The position numbers were made by a program, and so were the translations under genes. The notes under the pieces are model-generated. The model was not told the DNA's origin. It did not search any database and worked only from the letters and a program-made list of their open reading frames with translations. A stretch of DNA of 64,000 nt from Oenanthe sinensis (Eukaryota; Streptophyta; Magnoliopsida; Apiales; Apiaceae), in contig JAPMAC010000207.1 of assembly GCA_028671895.1 (NCBI GenBank), positions 4,526,001 to 4,590,000 on the forward strand, read 5' to 3'. Positions 43,133 to 55,600 of the stretch are shown here, piece by piece. The stretch's first letter is position 1. Each line of letters begins with the position of its first letter.

Positions 43133-46100
43133 TGTGACGCCCCCAGATCCGGGGTCAGGAATCTAGGTTGTCACTATCCAATTTTCACCACAATAACATC
43201 ATTCACCTGCTTTAACCATTATAATAACCAAACATAAAAGCAGTGACCCCAAACCAAACACACAACTCGAGTTATAGTCTCAGGGAACGAACTTAAAATA
43301 ATAACGGTTATTACAAACCAATGTAACCTCAGGATCTCACACTACTAATATAACTTCCACATGATGTTACATTAGAAGTAAACATTACTCCAAGATCTAT
43401 TGTCACATTACATATTTTTCAACAAGTCTAGGATTCTAATCTGGAATCCCGTCTTTCTTGCACCATTTATCGAAGTCCGGAACCTGACTAGCTCAAGCTC
43501 AAAGCTTCCTGTCCCTTAACATAATACCCGAGGTAGACAATTCACAGTCATCTCTTTCTGCAAGATATAAGATTTACAAACAGCAAGAATGAGCCAAAGA
43601 ATGCTCAGCAAGTTATTTATCAGAATATTTCAAGGAAAAGGTGATAGCCATAATTATCCCAACTGGATATTGAACAATAAAGTACATAACTAGCAATCTG
43701 ATTGAAGATGTATAACCAGTTATATTTCGACAATAAATGACTCAAGGTTCACGATGCAAGAAGATATTCACAACAATAATGCAGTTCACGTTACTGCAAT
43801 ACAACAATTTAAGTTTATGATTATTGAGTTTGACAATATCAATAACTTAGCACAATGGCCTCAATCACCGAGTACCATTAGTTTGAGTACCAATAAGCAA
43901 GCAGTTCATTATACTACGAAAAGAATGAACGGAAGTTCATCAATTCCCATTAACACTATCAGTAACTTAGCACCACGGCTTTCGTTATAGTGTAGGAACA
44001 ATGAAACTGATATATATACGAATAAAACGGTACTCAAAACAACCAACCAACTCAGAGTGGATTACATTCCCGTTGACACTATCGGTAACACAGCACCTAG
44101 GCTTTCGTTACAGTGCAACGTCAAATTCCAATTGGAAGAAACGAGCTTAATCTGGAGATTTTTCAACGCCCTATTGTACGCGATGATCAGTCGCCTTGTA
44201 CAATAGAAAAACCAGTCACTTTCTCTACTAGTAGAAGGACAACCCCTTATCGGGACGTCACCCTAGGCAACACATGGGCCTTTAGTTTACGGCTGGGTCG
44301 TGCGTCACCGACCTCTTACGCAACCTTACTCCAGTCCCTGATGAATACTTAAACATTCATCAAACCTAGAAGGAAATTTAATCAAGCCTTCTAGAATAAC
44401 AACAATCCACTCTAGGATTTCAATCAACTGTTAAGGAAGGGAATTCAATACCACCTTCCAGAACAACAACAATCCATCATAGGATTTCATCAACATATAA
44501 GGAAGGGAATTTAATACAACCTTCCAGAACACAATGACAATCCATCACAGGATTTCAATCAACAGATAAGGAAGGGAATTTAATACAACCTTCCAGAACA
44601 ACAACGACAATCCATCACAGGATTTCGATCAACAAATAAGGAAGGGAATTTAATACAACCTTCCAGAACAAAAATGACAATCCATCACAGGATTTCAATC
44701 AACACATAAGGAAGGGAATTTAATACGACCTTCCAGAACAACACAACAATCCATCACAGGATTTCAATCAACAGATAAGGAAGGGAATTTAATACAACCT
44801 TCCAGAACAAAAACGACAATCCATCACAGGATTTCAATCAACAGATAAGGAAGGGAATTTAATACAACCTTCCAGAACAACACAACAATCCATCACAGGA
44901 TTTCAATCAACAGATAAGGAAGGAAATTTAATACAACCTTCCAGAACAACAACAATCCACTCTAGGATTTCTATCAACAGATAAGGAAGGGAATTTAATA
45001 CAACCTTCCAGAACAACAATAATCCACTCTAGGATTTCTATCAACAGATAAGGAAGGGAATTTAATACAACCTTCCAGAACAACAACAACCTATTGTAAG
45101 ATTTCAATATCTGACGATAGTTTGGCTCCCGAAACGAGGAGGGAGTACTCTCGAAACATCTGGGTTGACTCTCAGTCAACGAATTTAACAAGACAGAAAC
45201 CCTTGAATCAAGGAGACTCAAGAATGCGACCGGGGAGCCGCTAATACTAGTTAAAATAGACTCCACAAAACATTACCATTTTGGATTGAAACCATGGGCC
45301 ACGAGGCACCAATACAACTGGGAGGAATATCGGAGTCGGACGTTACCTCCCGAACCTGGAGTTATAGACTCAGAATAAATCCAAAATATCCGAGTCATCG
45401 CTCACCATTTATTATTTAATGAAAAATAATATTTAAAGAAATTTAGACAACTCCAGAATATTTTTAAAGAACAAATAAATATTTTATTAATATTTAGGAG
45501 GCCCAGAATAGTCCTCGAAAAATATTAAAAGGATTTAAAAGAATTAAAATATTTAATCCTAATATAATCAAGATTATTTAATATTTAAATAATCTTAAAC
45601 GATTCAACATATTTAAATAATATTTAATCAACATTAAATAATATTTAAATAAACCAAAACGAATTGCAAGTATTTAATCAGTAGTTAAATACTTTTAAAT
45701 ATCCCAAAATATTTAAATAATATTTAATCAATATTAAATAATATTTAAATAATCTCAAATGCCCTGAAAGTATTTAATTAACCCTTAAACACTTTCTATA
45801 TTCTTTAAATAATATTTAATAAACTAAATATTATTTAAAACATTAAATATCGACTAACCGTCGAGACACATTAGACTACTCCCGGTCGACCATCGAGCAC
45901 CAAAAAGATGTACTCGACGCCAGATTCAGTTATACAAAACTGAAAGCAAACGTCCTCTAACTTTTTAAGAAGTTCAGAGGCATCTCAAAACTAGGTTGAA
46001 AGGATCTCATTCTACTCTCCAGAAACAATCTTAAACAACCTACGCATACTTGTGTCCTACATCAGAATAATAGTGATGAAGCGTCGGACACTTGCATACT

Positions 46101-48835
46101 CTAACTTTTCGAGAAGTTCAGAGTAGCAGATGAATCAAGTTATAAATGAACAAGACAGTTCAAGGGAAATGCCGACGTGCATTTCCAACGACTACAATAA
46201 GCTAGATAGTTCCAAACACAGCAAAAATGTATAATTGAAGAACTTATCATTAAGTCAAAGATTTCAAAAATTTTGGCATCACCATGAATTAATAATATTC
46301 TGATATGGAATAAAACGATAGAGTCGAAAACTTGCCTGGAGTCCAAGGATGCTATTCCCACTTCTCCCATTTTACACTTAAACCTTTTGTTTTCAAAGTT
46401 TATCCATCTTAGACGCTTATTAGGCCTAAGCGGCTGTCTTTTCTGTAGAAAATTGGACATGACCTTTTCATAAATCGGACTATCCACCTGTTTTCAAACC
46501 AAGCCAATCAATAATTCCTTCGACTATATATAAAGTCAAACTCACTTTAAAACCAATTCCTTCACCATACTATAGTCGATTCCAGTTTTTAATCCTAACG
46601 TTTTGAAAACCAAGTCCAACCCGCCCTAACCGACGGTGACCAACTACTATTTTAGAAAAATCCAGAATGACTAAGTAGGTCCAACAATTCCAAACCATTA
46701 GTAATCAATCCTCGAATCATGTCATTTAAACGAAACTAAATTGTTTGCTCAAATTAAATCATTTTCGAATCATAAGATTACTCCACCAGCTCATATAAAC
46801 TCATTGTTGGTGGTGGGGAGTTCGAGCGATTTCATTGAAATCAAAGACTCGTCCACTCAACCCAAGTATCCAACAATTTTATAATATACAACTTTATACA
46901 TTTGACTACCATGAAATAAGGCTTCTAACCTTTTCAAAACAATCTCCCAAAACGGTTGTTTAATCTTTTTCTTATGGTCATTTCACTTAACACCCCGTTT
47001 TCTAGCATTTTTAATAAATTGAAAATTAATCCATTTGATATTATTCCTTTTCTCAGGTCTTCCTTGTACTACCAACAACATAACATAAAACTTTCAATTC
47101 GAACTAAGGTTGTTAGCTAGGTGAAACAATTCTCCAAAGTTCAATGTTCAAGCAATTCGTAGGTTATGAACAACCTTTACTAAAATAGCTATATCTCCTA
47201 GCTCGTTAATCCAATCGCCTCACCGTTTGAGGCTACACAAACTAGACTCCAATTATAACATAGACCCAGAAAATACAAAGTCCAGAAATGGTGTTAAGTA
47301 TTCCAAGCAATTCATTCAAAACAGGGCAGTAACAGTAGCTCCAGAATTCATGTTTCGGAAAATTACTCTTACATGACTTGCACTCAACCAATTTTAATAA
47401 ATCATATTTTACTCCTTTTAATCCCATTCTTCTTACTAGTAATCTCAGATGTTTCAAGTATTTTAAATAAAAGTTTCAAGATTTATGGAGTCCCCTAACT
47501 AGCATGATCACATCCTCCAAGTTAGGTGAAAACAGAGTTGCTGAGTTTTCTGCCCTCCTTTACCGTTTTGGCCTTAACTTTTAGCTCATAACTCCGTTTG
47601 ACGCAAAATTAGCGCGCAAACGATCTAGATACCGATATCTATCTAACCATATAAAGAAATCATCATGCAAGGCAGGTTAGACCCTTCGGGTTTTATGAAC
47701 AGTTGGTAGGCAGAAATAAATTTTGCATGATTCTGTTTGTACGTTCATCGTTTACCTCGTTTTAAACTCATCCAATTCAACTCAAACGACTTCCATATAT
47801 TTTACACTACTACTTGGGAATGTACTCAAGACATCCCAAGCCCAAACACAATTAATCGACACTCCAAACATTGCCAATAACTCATCCAATTCATCACCAA
47901 TGCAACATAGCTTTTAAAAACCAATTTACTTATTCGAACATAACAATTTACTCACTCCTCTTAACATCCTCAACTCTTAACCAAGTCATCTTCAGATTAC
48001 ACATTTATAAGTCTTAACTAAATCATCACTACATCACACAACCATAGACAACAAAACAAGCACTTATTCTTATGATCAAAGTCATAACATAGCATGCTAT
48101 ATCACATAAACATCACATAGCTAGGGTTTGTATTTTCAAGTTACCCATGCTCATTAACAACTACCCAAAGCTTAAACAACTCATTAACAAGTGCTATCAA
48201 GGCTTAAGGAATCATAAAACAAGCATTCCAGAATTTTCCAGGATTAAAGTTACTGTTCACGTTCTTGAACTTTCATAAAAATCACAAGCTTCCATGGTTA
48301 ACTTTGCATGAAATTAAAGTATGTTATGGACAAAGTTACTACCTTTCTTTTAAGCTCTAACTCACTATGATCAAGCAAGTATGATGTGAGCTTTGAATTT
48401 TTCTTCCTCTTCCTCCTTATTCTTGGCCGAATGGTTCTCCCTTGCTAGCTACCTTTGCTGATTTTTATTTCTTTGTTTTCTTTACTTATGTCAAATACTT
48501 GACCCTTGGCTAAATAAAAAGCTAGTCAAGTCTTGGTCTTGGTCAAGTCTTCTTTGACTTCATATAATATACTAGCATTTCTTATTTCATAAATCAAATG
48601 CAAGTATTAGTATTTTTAACAATCCATGTCAAAATAAAATAAGCTCTTTAGCAATCTTTGGGGATCATTAAATTTTCCAATTTCATAATGATTCATGACG
48701 ATACATTTAATCTTTATCTCGTTCTAGCATTTTTAATAATTTGATTGCCCAACAAAACCTTATTCCATAATTATCATCCAGTACATACTTTTAATAATAA
48801 GGTTTTAAAAGTACCTGGATTTTAGGGATATTACA
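43133..48835 (-). repeat. 3' LTR of element E (5703 bp)
   Basis: Begins TGTGACGCCCCCAGATCC and ends GGGATATTACA. It contains 11 units of a 64 to 71-bp tandem repeat (44370-45110) and AT-rich TATTTAAATAAT stretches (45410-45840). Short open frames in it are non-coding. It is among the longest plant LTRs I would expect. Confidence 0.93.
44370..45110. repeat. About 70-bp tandem array in 3' LTR of E, 11 units
   Basis: Units read GGAAGGGAATTTAATACAAC, CTTCCAGAACA, CAATCCATCACAGGATTTC, ATCAACA. Spacing is 64-71 bp. The 5' LTR has about 13 units. Confidence 0.92.
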
Positions 48836-48848
48836 GTCTCCCCTCCTT
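48836..48848 (-). promoter_or_regulatory. Polypurine tract of element E
   Basis: The minus strand reads AAGGAGGGGAGAC directly before the 3' LTR. Confidence 0.82.
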
Positions 48849-48869
48849 AAAAGGATTCCGTCCCGGAAT

Positions 48870-50130
48870 CTAGTTTGAAAGCAGGTGAGGGTACTTTTCC
48901 TGCATTGCACTTTCCAGTTCCCATGTGGATTCTTCAGTGTTCTGGTTTCTCCACAAGACTCTTACTAGCTTAACCACTTTGTTCCGGAGCACTTGCTCCT
49001 TTCGGTCCAAAACTTCCACCGGTCGTTCCACATAGGTCAGATCCGGTTGCAGATCTAGCTGCTCATACTCTATCACATGCCTGGCATCTGCATTATACTT
49101 CCTCAGCATTGACACATGAAACACATTATGAACTTGCTGTAGGTTTGGAGGTAGGGCCAACTCATAGGCTACCTTCCCAATACGTCTTAGGATTTCAAAT
49201 GGTCCAATAAATCTCGGACATAACTTTCCCTTCTTACCAAACCTCATTAAACCTTTCCATGGGGATACTTTCAGAAGTACTGAATCTCCCACCGCATACT
49301 CTCTGTCTTTCCTGGCCTGAACAGCATACTTTCTTTGCCTGTCCTGAGCGGCTATCAATCGTTTCCGGATGAGCTCTATGGTTTCTCTTGTCTGCTGGAC
49401 CAACTCGGGTCCCAACATCTTTCGCTCTCCTACTTCTTCCCAACACAAGGGAGATCGACACTTTCTGCCATACAAGGCTTCGTAAGGGGGCATCCCTATG
49501 CTGGCATGATAGCTGTTATTATAGGCAAACTCAATTAATGGCAAATGATCATCCCAACTGCCTTTGAAGTCTATAGCACAGACTCTCAACATATCTTCCA
49601 CTGTTTGGATGGTCCGCTCACTTTGCCCATCAGTTTGTGGGTGATATGCGGTGCTCATATTCAATCTTGTTCCCAAGCATTCTTGGAAGCTTCTCCAAAA
49701 TCTTGAATTGAACCTTGGGTCTCTATCAGACACAATACCCACGGGAACACCATGACGCACCACTATTTCCTTTAAATATAGCTCAACTAATCGGTCAACT
49801 GAATTCCTCTCATTAATGGGTAGAAAATGTGCCGACTTCGTTAACCGATCTATTACTACCCAAATGGTATCATGGTTCGCTTTTGTTCTTGGTAGCCTTA
49901 CGACAAAATCCATCGTAATGTGCTCCCATTTCCATTCCGGAATTTCCAGAGGTTGCAACAGTCCACTGGGTCTTTAGTGTTCTGCCTTCACTTTCTGACA
50001 GGTCAGACACTTGCTTACCCATTCAGCGATATCTCTTTTCATGTTCGGCCACCAATAATATTCCTTTAGATCTTTATACATTTTGGTACCTCCTGGGTGA
50101 ATAGAAAATCTAGAATTGTGTGCCTCATGC
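48870..50130 (-). pseudogene. pol: Integrase with chromodomain of element E
   Basis: Ty3/gypsy integrase. An open run at 48870-49958 holds the DDE core: TMDFVVRLPRT (first D), VSDRDPRFNSRFW (second D) and HPQTDGQSERTIQTVEDMLR (E). The GPF/Y-type block is PRFIGPFEILRRIG. The C-terminal chromodomain (VLRNKVVKLVRVLWRN, ESTWELE) is the mark of chromoviruses of the Tekay/Del group, which target heterochromatin. Upstream, after a TAA at 49974, the H2C2 zinc part can be read (HPGGTKMYKDLKEYYWWP, CLTCQKVKAEH). At about 50130 it is fused directly to the Gag zinc knuckle, so everything between is deleted. Confidence 0.9.
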
Positions 50131-51262
50131 AACACTTAAAACAGGTCATATTCCTTTTGGGACAATCTCTATAATAATGCCCCTCCCGATGACACTTATA
50201 ACACGTCACTTTCCCTGGGCTGCACCCGCCCAGATACTTCTTTCCACATTTCTGGCAATCTGGCAATGGGGGTCGGGATTGGTTTGAATACCTTACCCCG
50301 GACTGTCTACCACCCGGGCTGACACTCACACTGTCTGCCCTCCTGGTTTCGAAACTTCTCCTAGACTTAGATCCTGGCCCACGGCTAGCTTTGCTAGGAT
50401 GCTTTCCCGATGATGATCCTCCCCTCAGGATTTCCGCCTTTCTCTTATTTTCTTCTCTATTTCTTTGCACTTGATCACCACCGGCCTCTACAATCTAGGC
50501 TTTCTGTACCAACGTGGCATAATCAGTCAATTCAAATATAGCCACCCGATTCTGAATCCACTGCTTGAGCCCTTGCTGAAATCTTCTGGCTCGCTTCTCT
50601 TCTGTGTTTACAAAGTCCGGTACAAACCGGGACAACTCCGTAAACTTGGCTTCGTACTCAGCCACCGTCAGATTATTTTGTTTTAATTCCAAAAACTTCA
50701 ACTCCATTTGACTTTCCATAAACTTGGGAAAATATTTCTCCAAGAATAACTGAGTGAACCTCTCCCAGGCTATCACTCCTTCTCTTTCCATACTATTCTT
50801 AGCTTCCCACCAGAAATTGACCTCCCCTTTTAGGAGGTAAGTGGCGAAGACTGTTTTCTGTTCCTCTTCGACTTGCAATATTTCAAATGATTTTTCCATT
50901 TCTTTGAGCCATTCCCTTGCCTCTACCGGGTCAGCACTCCCTTGAAACTCAGGCGGTCTCAAGGACTTAAAGGCACGAAAAGCATTCGCTACAACATTGC
51001 GGGGAGCTGGGGGTGGTTGAGTCGGGTGAGGGGTGGCATGCTGCCTTAAAAAGTTCACAAATAAGTTCATGGGGTCCGCATCCTGGTTTCCCCCTTGATC
51101 CTGGGGTTCCCCCTGTTCTCTTTGATCCTGATTTAGACTATGTTCGGAGTCACCTGAACTCACATGATCACCCTCCTCATACCCTGCACTCTCATGAATA
51201 CCCTGCTCACTTGGCTCTTCCTGGGCCTCAGGGTGTAACCTTGTGTTTCTTTATGGTGGCAT
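50130..51262 (-). pseudogene. gag: gag of element E (two nonsense codons)
   Basis: Gypsy Gag on the minus strand. The ATG at 51262 gives MPP then TAA as codon four; the frame then stays readable through HPEAQEEPSEQG. The Gag core follows: FRAFKSLRPPEFQGSADPVE, REWLKEMEKSFEILQVEEEQ, WERFTQLFLEKYFP and FLELKQNNLTVAEYEAKFTE. A TAG interrupts at 50495. The same frame continues to basic sequence and CQKCGKKYLGGCSPGKVTC plus the CCHC CYKCHREGHYYRDC. A second knuckle (CFKC) is cut by the deletion at about 50130. Confidence 0.88.
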
Positions 51263-51673
51263 GATTCTAGCACAATCAAACAATATCAATTAATTACCGA
51301 TCGCTAGATTACTTCAACATTTGTTACAAGGAACAATCACATAAGTAGTGAGTGCCAACTACAACATTATCCAATAATCACAGTTATACCATGGTTCTCA
51401 TTCAATTTCTGTATCAAAGACAAGAGTGCATATAATCACTAAACAAAATCAACAACAACTGACAAAAACTGATCATCATATATATATAACATTTGCGGTT
51501 ACATCTCTTATCACAGAGTCTGAATACATGTCAAAAGTTTGATCAACTACTCTATCCTCTAGTCAAGACGGGACTACTTATATATACATCAAAAGTTAAT
51601 CCCTCAAAATTGGCACCACTATATACATATAGTGCCATGTCTAGTACTAGAAGACTACGTCATCATATACCCA

Positions 51674-52483
51674 TCATCTAAATCTCCCGCGGACCAAGTC
51701 CCGGACCTGCCCCATCATACTGTCTACCATCGCATCTACCTCGTCACCTCCCATCGGTCCCCCGCCCAAAGGCGTCCTCATCTCCTGAAATGCTCGTGCC
51801 CACATCCGGATACCGATGAAACCAAGCTCCACGTCCTGGGGAATGCCGTCTGTAGGAGGGCCACTCGGTGGAATACCAACTCTAGGTAGACCACTCGATG
51901 GTCCAGAGGGCCCCGGTAACATCCGGTCCACAATACGCCTGAGCTCGTCAATCCGACCAGCTGAGGCATCCCGCTCTCTCATGAGCGCAGACATTACCCA
52001 AGGAGGTATCGACTCCTCGGCAACAGGTGGAGGTGGAGGTGGTGGGGTAGGTGGCGGCGAAGGGGATACTGGTGGCAGTGGGGGCGAATCAAGGGGAGCA
52101 TCCTCTGGCTCTACCGGCTATGGGGTCAGCTCCTCAAATCCCTCGTCCTCGGATGGTATCGGACTGAGAGGAGGTAGGGGTGGAAACACTACCTGCGGTG
52201 GCACCATCGGAATATCTATAAATACTGTACCAGAGGGTCCGACCTGATCAGTAGGTGTAATGGTGGGTGCTGGAACAGCAGGTGGCACTGGGGCCTCTAC
52301 AGGAATCTCTGCCGGTACCTCAACTGGAATCTCGGCAGGCACTGCAACTGGAACCTCTACCGGTGCCTCTACCGGAACCTCCTCCGGAATCTCCTCCGGA
52401 TCCTCCTCCGGATCGTCATCCTCATCCTCATCCAGCAACTCTAAATCTCGCTGGGCCTCGTACGCCTCGGGATCAGGTATCTA
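51674..52483 (-). pseudogene. Pre-gag ORF of element E (one internal stop)
   Basis: A GC-rich reading frame between primer site and gag, in sense direction, about 270 codons with a single TAG (52118). It runs from DPEAYEAQRDLELLDED through an acidic Pro-Val-Glu repeat (EVPVEAPVEVP and similar, 52260-52400), a proline run, and a possible helix (RERDASAGRIDELRRIVD), ending MMGQVRDLVRGRFR. It has no ATG at its start. Instead the frame opens right after TTGTTGTATTGTAG, which looks like a 3' splice site, so it may be joined by splicing to an upstream exon. Function unknown. Confidence 0.55.
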
Positions 52484-52620
52484 CAATACAACAACCACTC
52501 GTTACTACCAGATCTTAATAAGTTCCCTTTTTATGGGTTTTATTCTTATTAAGGCTTTTAGGTTTATTTTAATGGTCGTATTGTCCTTTCGCCTCTCATT
52601 TCTGAGTACTATAACTTAGG

Positions 52621-52632
52621 GCTCTGATACCA
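52621..52632 (-). promoter_or_regulatory. Primer-binding site of element E
   Basis: The minus strand reads TGGTATCAGAGC, four bases after the LTR end, complementary to initiator tRNA-Met. Chromoviruses commonly use this primer. Confidence 0.9.
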
Positions 52633-52636
52633 CTTC

Positions 52637-55600
52637 TGTGACGCCCCCAGATCCGGGGTCAGGAATCTAGGTTGTCACTATCCAATTTTCACCACAATAA
52701 CATCATTCACCTGCTTTAACCATTATAATAACCAAACATAAAAGCAGTGACCCCAAACCAAACACACAACTCGAGTTATAGTCTCAGGGAATGAACTTAA
52801 AATAATAACGGTTATTACAAACCAATGTAACCTCAGGATCTCACACTACTAATATAACTTCCACATGATATTACATTAGAAGTAAACATTACTCCAAGAT
52901 CTATTGTCACATTACATATTTTTCAACAAGTCTAGGATTCTAATCTGGAATCCCATCTTTCTTGCACCATTTATCGATGTCCGGAACCTGACTAGCTCAA
53001 GCTCGAAGCTTCCTGTCCCTTGACATAATACCCGAGGTAGACAATTCACAGTCATCTCTTCCTGCAAGATATAAGATTTACAAACAGCAAGAATGAGCCA
53101 AAGAATGCTCAGCAAGTTATTTATCAGAATATTTCAAGGAAAAGGTGATAGCCATAATTATCCCAACTGGATATTCAACAATAAAGTACATAACTAGCAA
53201 TCTGATTGAAGATGTATAACCAGTTATATTTCGACAATAAACGACTCAAGGTTCACGATGCAAGAAGATATTCACAACAATAATGCAGTTCACGTTACTG
53301 CAATACAACAATTTAAGTTTATGATTATTGAGTTTGACAATATCAATAACTTAACACAATGGCCTCAATCACCGAGTACCATTAGTTTGAGTACCAATAA
53401 GCAAGCAGTTCATTATACTGTGAAAAGAATGAACGGAAGTTCATCAATTCCCATTAACACTATCAGTAACTTAGCACCACGACTTTCGTTATAGTGTAGG
53501 AACAATGAAACTGATATATATACGAATAAAACGGTACTCAAAACAACCAACCAACTCAGAGTGGATTACATTCCCGTTGACACTATCGGTAACACAGCAC
53601 CTAGACTTTCGTTACAGTGCAACGTCAAATTCCAATTGGAAGAAACGGGCTTAATCTGGAGATTTTTCAACGCCCTATTGTACGCGATGATCAGTCGCCT
53701 TGTACAATAGAAAAACCAGTCACTTTCTCTACTAGTAGAAGGACAACCCCTTATCGGGACGTCACCCTAGGCAACACATGGGCCTTTAGTTTACGGCTGG
53801 GTCGTGCGTCATCGACCTCTTACGCAACCTTACTCCAGTCCCTGATGAATACTTAAACATTCATCAAACCTAGAAGGAAATTTAATCAAGCCTTCTAGAA
53901 TAACAACAATCCACTCTAGGATTTCAATCAACTATTAAGGAAGGGAATTCAATACCACCTTCCAGAACAACAACAATCCATCATAGGATTTCATCAACAG
54001 ATAAGGAAGGGAATTTAATACAACCTTCCAGAACACAATGACAATCCATCACAGGATTTCAATCAACAGATAAGGAAGGGAATTTAATACAACCTTCCAG
54101 AACAACAACGACAATCCATCACAGGATTTCGATCAACAAATAAGGAAGGGAATTTAATACAACCTTCCAGAATAAAAACGACAATCCATCACAGGATTTC
54201 AATCAACAGATAAGGAAGGGAATTTAATACGACCTTCCAGAACAACCCAACAATCCATCACAGGATTTCAATCAACAGATAAGGAAGGGAATTTAATACA
54301 ACCTTCCAGAACAAAAACGACAATCCATCACAGGATTTCAATCAACAGATAAGGAAGGGAATTTAATACAACCTTCCAGAACAACAACGACAATCCATCA
54401 CAGGATTTCGATCAACAAATAAGGAAGGGAATTTAATACAACCTTCCAGAACAAAAATGACAATCCATCACAGGATTTCAATCAACAGATAAGGAACGGA
54501 ATTTAATACAACCTTCTAGAACAACACAACAATCCATCACAGGATTTCAATCAACAGATAAGGAAGTGAATTTAATACAACCTTCCAGAACAACAACAAT
54601 CCACTCTAGGATTTCTATCAACAGATAAGGAAGGGAATTTAATACAACCTTCCAGAACAACAACAATCCACTCTAGGATTTCTATCAACAGATAAGGAAG
54701 GGAATTTAATACAACCTTCCTGAACAACAACCTATTGTAAGATTTCAATATCTGACGATAGTTTGGCTCCCGAAACGAGGTGGGAGTACTCTCGAAACAT
54801 CTGGGTTGACCCTCAGTCAACGAATTTAACAAGACAGAAACCCTTGAATCAAGGAGACTCAAGAATGCGACCGGGGAGCCGCTAATACTAGTTAAAATAG
54901 ACTCCACAAAACATTACCATTTTAGATTGAAACCATGGGCCACGAGGCACCAATACAACTGGGAGGAATATCGGAGTCGGACGTTACCTCCCAAACCTGG
55001 AGTTATCGACTCAGAATAAATCCAAAATATCCGAGTCATCGCTCACCATTTATTATTTAATGAAAAATAATATTTAAAGAAATTTAGACAACTCCAGAAT
55101 ATTTTTAAAGAACAAATAAATATTTTATTAATATTTAGGAGGCCCAGAATAGTCCTCGAAAAATATTAAAAGGATTTAAAAGAATTAAAATATTTAATCC
55201 CAATATAATCAAGATTATTTAATATTTAAATAATCTTAAACGATTCAACATATTTAAATAATATTTAATCAACATTAAATAATATTTAAATAAACCAAAA
55301 CGAAGCATGATCAACATATTTAAATAATATTTAATCAACATTAAATAATCTTAAACGATTCAACATATTCAAGATTTATGGAGTCCCCTAACTAGCATGA
55401 TCACATCCTCCAAGTTAGGTGAAAACAGAGTTGCTGAGTTTTCTGCCCTCCTTTACCGTTTTGGCCTTAACTTTTAGCTCATAACTCCGTTTGACGCAAA
55501 ATTAGCGCACAAACGATCTAGAGACCGATATCTATCTAACCATATAAAGAAATCATCAAGCAAGGCAGGTTAGACCCTTCGGGTTTTATGAACAGTTGGT

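Noticed and set aside
44928..45266. 111 to 112-residue minus-strand ORF, repeated at 54572-54907
   Set aside because: It reads through the 70-bp array and flanking LTR of element E; no protein similarity, and the repeat explains the openness.
51816..52619. Gly/Ser/Thr-rich plus-strand ORFs
   Set aside because: They are antisense to the GC-rich pre-gag ORF of element E; the sense frame has the better composition and position.
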